Below are positions 59,536 to 64,000 of a DNA stretch of 64,000 nt, piece by piece (within the stretch, counting starts at the first letter, position 1; the number at the start of each line of letters is the position of its first letter). The notes beneath the pieces are model-generated. The model had not been told where the DNA came from. It searched no databases and saw only the letters and a program-made list of their open reading frames with translations. The DNA lies in contig CM049320.1 in the NCBI GenBank assembly GCA_026874595.1, positions 10,577,464-10,641,463 on the forward strand, in the 5' to 3' direction. Source of the stretch: Sipunculus nudus. Taxonomy: Eukaryota; Annelida; Sipuncula; Golfingiida; Sipunculidae. Made by a program: the position numbers and the translations under genes.

Positions 59536-60000
59536 GTTTCTCCAGTTTTGCCATTTTTGACTAAGAAACAGGGGGTCATTGACCTTATTACAATATACAG
59601 GGAAACAACTGTAATATTTAACAGTTGTTGTAAAAAATAAATACAATGAACCGAAAAAAATACAGTAAAAAGATGGAAGCCAGAATTGCCAGCACATCAC
59701 TGTAAAAAAAAAAAAAAAAAAAAAAAAACAGTGTATTTTCTTACACTTCAAGAGTGCCTTATATTATAACCACTGGTGTTGTTTCATTTATATTGGCATA
59801 GATATTCCTCTCTATATATCCTATGTACAGTAGTTAGGTCAATATTGTATAATCAATAGAAGTTATGGAACCGAACATAATGAACCTTGCCAAAACATCA
59901 GGAAAGATATACTTAATCACTTTGTGACATGGTGATTGTTGAAGCCAGAGAGTCTTTTTAAAGCATATAACTATATTTAATTTAGATTTAATTTTATACC

Positions 60001-60420
60001 AGAAATTATTTCAGAATTTTGTATTTTATTTTCATGTTTTTGGCATAAATGTAAAATCAGTGCCCTAAATTTTGCTCGACTTTGATTATAGCACTTTTTT
60101 AGCTCAGTTGACTTACTGTATATATATAGTGATCGGTCTATTATCCATCCGTCTCTCTCTGTTTTGACATCGTTGAAGCTACGAATCTTAAATTTGCCAT
60201 ACAGTTAGATGTACCTGAAATCTCCTACCAAACCTGAAATTAAGTCACTGCGACTTCGTTCGATATAGAAATTTAGCAAAACCCCCATTTCAAAGTTTCT
60301 TTTAAAAATCCAAATATAACACTTTATTAGCATAAATATAAAATCAACATCTTAAATTTTGCCGAACTTTATCCATGACACATTATTTTTCTAACAGCAC
60401 TGACGGTTTAATTTTCGTAT
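60001..60420 (-). repeat. Minus-strand copies of the ACGG/palindrome family
   Basis: Reverse of GGCAAAATTTAAG, CGAACGAAGTCGCAGTGAC and TCAACTGAGCTAA blocks. Two partial copies sit next to each other (60001-60100 and 60104-60420). Confidence 0.75.
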
Positions 60421-60649
60421 GCATGTGGATTTAAACTTTTAATACACGAAATCAAAAATTGTAGATTTTATTCAATAATTTAGAAGACCAAGGCACTGCA
60501 GAAGAATAAGTAATCTTAGTATAGGTGCGTGACGTTCTGAAATCTGAGAAACAACAAGATTTAGGGGGCTCTATATCATTTTCTAATCCTGGTGCATGCA
60601 TGCATGCATGGATTTAAAATCTATATAGGCACAAACACACACACACATT

Positions 60650-60712
<63 letters not shown>

Positions 60713-61308
60713 TTATATATAATTACATAATTTAAGACCTCTTGATAGCTTCCATTTTGTCAATAAAAGCTTCCACATATTGACATATTTTACCAGCACA
60801 TATACCCCGGCCTCTCCCTGAAAAAAAAACAATGAATGGTATAAATCTGTTCTCATTAATACTTCGCCCAAATATTTTGTCTGGAGCTATAGGGTAAGGA
60901 AACGTTAACCTATATATATTTCATTCACTCATGCATTATATGAGACATTATTAATATTTGCAAGGAAACATAATTTGATCCAGGAAAGAGAATCACCCTA
61001 TCAGTCTGATGGGACGAAACTGAAAAGTCGGGTTATAAATATTTTTTTTGTGGTTCATGGTTAACCTTTTTGCAACCAGTGTAGGCCTATATCAATTCGA
61101 ACGCATTCTTTATAGGCCTACATGCAAGCCCGTAATTTAAGATTTATTTGTGACATTTTCGGGTTTGCACGCCACTGGAACTATTATACAAACCCTTCAG
61201 CTTTATAAAAAAAATAACTACTCATACACAGAAATGATTATTCCATTGTGAGTATATTTAATTAAGGCCTAAAATTTTATTTTCATTAAAAAAACTATGA
61301 AAGCTAGG

Positions 61309-61364
<56 letters not shown>

Positions 61365-61366
<2 letters not shown>

Positions 61367-62935
61367 GTATTTCTACAAAAAATGTCGCATTTTATGTCCC
61401 GAAACTATATTTGTTACTGAGAAATTAGCAAATGCTAAAAATGACATGAATAACCATTCAGATTGTTGCTAAAGATATAACCATTATTATGAGATAAAAA
61501 TAATTCAAATCGGGGCAGAAATACATACAGAAAAAAAGCTGCAAATGTTACTATACCCTTAAATTTCCGTTGTCCCTTTCTCTCGGATCTTAAATTCAAA
61601 ACAGCGTTTTTCTGTAACCACTGTTCCATTTAAATAGATTTTGTTTTCCACGTTGTCACAGCGGTGAAAGTTTATTAAGATGATATTTTTGCTTGATTTT
61701 TCCTGACCGTTTTGTTTTTAATACAAAAATTTGGATATAAAAAGTATGTCTCCCAAAATATACTCGGCACCGTTACCTGACCTTTTGACCTTGCAGCGCG
61801 TGAACAGAAACCACTTTGCTGATGCAGGGAGCAGCGTTTATTAGATTTCAGGAAATTTTGTACACATAATCCACAATTAAATTTAGTAACTGCCATATCA
61901 GTGTTCTCTGTTAATCATTAAAGGGTTAAAAAATCACCGTATGTTTATTTGGACTCGACACCGTTACACCTGCGAAAAATTAACCGTCACATATAACACT
62001 TCGAAAAGGTTTCCTCTTGTTGTTCATATAGTGATAACTCGTGCTGCCCTCTTAGGGACGGTATGGAAGTAATTTTGTCCTGCATTTGACGTATAGATGA
62101 AAAAAAAACTCAGCACCGTTACCACTCGAAACACTGAAAAATAACGGTGTCGAGAGCAAGGTAACGGTGTCGAGAACTTGGTATTAAATCCAAATTATTG
62201 AAATAGAATTTGAAACATATTTTGGGCTAAATATTTTAAACATTTGCGTTTCTTCTATTCAAACAGGCATTTGCTTGTTTTAATACATAATACTGGTATT
62301 CAAGTAGTCACTACGGTTATTTTTACTTCAGAAGCTCGACTCCGTTACCTATGCTCAACACCGTTATCTATGCTCAACACCGTTACCAAGAGGATTTAAA
62401 ACCATGTTTAAATTTTATTTTCTGTGCATTCAAAAAAATTAACAAGGTATTTCGACTCAAATTCTGAAGGTATATGTACCAAAGTACTTTATCCGGTAAA
62501 TCCCTGCAAATGCACCCCTCTGGAAGCAAAAATAGGTATAGAGACAATTTTTGTTTTCAAAAGTTAATTAAAAATTAGAAAATATGTTCTTTTTTACACA
62601 CTTTTTTTTGTTTAATTCATAACTGAAATTTATGTTTTGATTTTATCAAAGGCTATTAATTTTAATTTTATCGAAAATCACAAAAAATCTAGTCAAAACA
62701 ATTTCTGAAATGTGCAAGTGAGATTTTACTGCGTGTAACGGTGTCGAGAAAAAGGTTCATATTTTCCCCTAACCTGGACTATTTATAAAAAGAGGAAACT
62801 GAAAAGTGCACTACTTGCATTATTTTACAATTTTAACGATATTTTTCTACAAATTAAGTTTTGTTATATCAAAATCAAGATTTAAAAAAAATCACCAAGA
62901 AAACCCTTGAAATGCGACGTTTTTTGTAGAAATAC

Positions 62936-62937
<2 letters not shown>
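61365..62937. mobile_element. 1.57-kb inverted-repeat element with nine copies of a 15-nt motif, inserted in (TA)n
   Basis: Ends are 28-bp inverted repeats differing at one base: left 61365-61392 begins GGGTATTTCTACAAAAAATG and right 62910-62937 is its mirror. Long TA arrays flank both sides directly (61312-61364 and 62938-63032), as if a TA tract had been the target. Inside, CTCGACACCGTTACC or close variants occur at 61763, 61954, 62109, 62335, 62354 and 62373 on plus, and at 62141, 62160 and 62735 on minus; several are spaced by 19 bp. No transposase frame is seen. Class unknown. Confidence 0.85.
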
Positions 62938-63015
<78 letters not shown>

Positions 63016-63379
63016 TTATATATATATATATAGCTTCTTAAATCAGACTATACTCATAACTCTACAGGAAGTCAGTCGCCTGAAAATTCCCAAGTTTTAT
63101 TGTGATTATTATTTCTTTTTTAGAAAACGTAACGCAATATTTTCAAAGTCCAATAAAATACAGTTCTAAAAAAAACTTTGTGTTACAATCTACCGCACGT
63201 GTTTCGGTCGAATAAAATATTGGTACGAATATAAGTGAATGCTCCCCCCCCCCCCTTTCTTCGATAAAGAACGTATTGATAAATCATATACATCATTTCC
63301 TTGCCGATAAATATTATCTGTAAAATGATCAATTTTATCTTACAAATTTCATAATTTTAGTTCTTTGTTTGAGAAAATG

Positions 63380-63487
63380 AAATTATGAAATAAAATGACC
63401 CGCTAAAACAGTCCGCAGTGAATGGTCGGTCAGGTCATGTGACCACCCAGGGTTCTGGTTTAGCGGAAAAAGCTCAACACAGGAAAG
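63380..63487 (+). promoter_or_regulatory. Presumed 5' flank/UTR of the ING gene
   Basis: GC content rises just before the ING start codon. A near-palindromic GGTCATGTGACC (63433-63444) contains an E-box-like CATGTG. No TATA box is evident close to the ATG. Promoter assignment is inferred from position only. Confidence 0.3.
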
Positions 63488-63524
63488 ATGGCTACAGCAA
63501 TGTATTTAGAGCATTATCTGGACA
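63488..63524 (+). CDS. ING5: ING5/ING4-type gene, first coding exon (partial gene)
   Basis: Encodes MATAMYLEHYLD plus one base, ending at the consensus donor A|GTAAGT. This N-terminus matches human ING5 as I recall it, and ING4 differs at few positions. The split Ser codon (A|GN) is what the family needs before IENLP. ING4/5 proteins form N-terminal coiled-coil dimers and read H3K4me3 through a C-terminal PHD finger in HBO1 and MOZ/MORF acetyltransferase complexes. Only 37 nt are present and the rest lies beyond 64000. The short exon limits certainty, but start context (AAAG before ATG), donor and residue match all agree. Confidence 0.85.
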
Positions 63525-64000
63525 GTAAGTGTAGATTATAACTCAGAAATATATAAGCTGACGCCAGCTTTACAGACCAATTGTTGCTATTCATTTAAAT
63601 TGTCGTAAGGGACCTTTCTTCTCGATAACCTCGGGTTTGTTTACCCGGGCTGTCCGCCATTGATCATGGCTGCTTCGGTTCGCTTTGCGGTCATTCATTC
63701 CACGTTTGTGTAACACCTCGGAAGTGTACTGTACGCGAAATGACATTCTTCATCTATAATTAATACTTTTCATTTACAACCTCTCTGATATAATATGATG
63801 AATTTTATTTCATATCAGAGTAATGAATATGTGCATCGCATTGTTTAACTTTTACGTTTTGGCTTTTACCTCAAATTCTCAAATGTCGGGCCACAGTGAA
63901 CTGGTGAAGCCACAGACTTAATTAATCCGCCTTTGAAATATGTGACTTAATTTCAACTTGTTCAGCTTCGATTACGTAATCTGGTAATAATGATGACACG
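63525..64000 (+). other. Start of ING gene intron 1
   Basis: Begins with the GTAAGT donor. No second exon is recognised before the window ends. The short GC-richer patch around 63630-63720 holds a small open frame with no similarity I know. Confidence 0.6.

Larger units (their letters stand above)
58133..63379. other. Intergenic region between divergent NEURL4 and ING genes
   Basis: No coding exon recognised. (TA)n tracts lie at 58699-58731, 60653-60709, 61312-61364 and 62938-63032. Both genes' promoters should lie here, but no core promoter motif can be assigned. Repeats are listed separately; 58140-58690, 58735-59160 and 59540-60000 are anonymous. Confidence 0.7.

Noticed and set aside
61675-61896. 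73-residue Cys-containing minus frame inside the nine-motif element as a transposase remnant
   Set aside because: Too short and without catalytic motifs; part of it is just the translated repeat motif.
1-64000. CRISPR array, operon or other prokaryotic system
   Set aside because: Tandem repeats here lack spacer structure, and the genes have GT-AG introns and animal protein families; the window is animal nuclear DNA.

Overview
This is animal nuclear DNA: AT-rich, split by introns, and full of microsatellites, minisatellites and small inverted-repeat elements. The gene content fits a lophotrochozoan, and the repeat style suggests a mollusc (possibly a bivalve). The species cannot be fixed from sequence alone.

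One gene fills about 46 kb of the window. On the minus strand, from the ATG at 58132 to the stop at 12272, there is a complete Neuralized-like protein 4 gene (NEURL4). I rebuilt 26 coding exons from protein similarity and GT-AG splice sites. They join in phase into 4242 nt, an exact multiple of three, encoding 1413 residues: six Neuralized homology repeats (NHR) followed by the conserved Cys-containing C-terminal region. Every exon can be read and no break is seen. An in-frame stop lies two codons upstream of the ATG.

The second gene starts at the right edge on the plus strand. The first coding exon of an ING4/ING5-type chromatin reader (63488-63524) encodes an N-terminus that matches human ING5 as I recall it, and it ends in a consensus donor. 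The two genes diverge, with about 5.4 kb between their start codons.

Layout. 1-12271: region downstream of NEURL4 with no gene recognised. It holds a 21-bp satellite, a tRNA-derived SINE, a family with ACGG runs and a terminal palindrome, a TIR-bounded element with internal units of about 140/280 bp, and two MITE-like elements. 12272-58132: NEURL4. Its introns carry a 5'-truncated LINE with target-site duplication placed next to a branch point (intron 18), a split pyrimidine-rich minisatellite (intron 21), two tandem arrays clamping exon 11 (introns 10 and 11), several duplications and foldback elements, and a 2.1-kb hAT-like element with an 8-bp target duplication (intron 1). 58133-63487: intergenic, with an unusual 1.57-kb inverted-repeat element inside a TA microsatellite that carries nine copies of a 15-nt motif. 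63488-64000: start of the ING gene.

NEURL4 acts at the centrosome as a non-catalytic NHR scaffold (known partners in mammals are HERC2 and CP110). ING proteins read H3K4me3 for HBO1/MOZ acetyltransferase complexes. Nothing here shows that the two genes work together. The most striking unexplained structures are the nine-motif TIR element (61365-62937) and the two arrays around exon 11, which look as though they grew from that exon's own splice sites.
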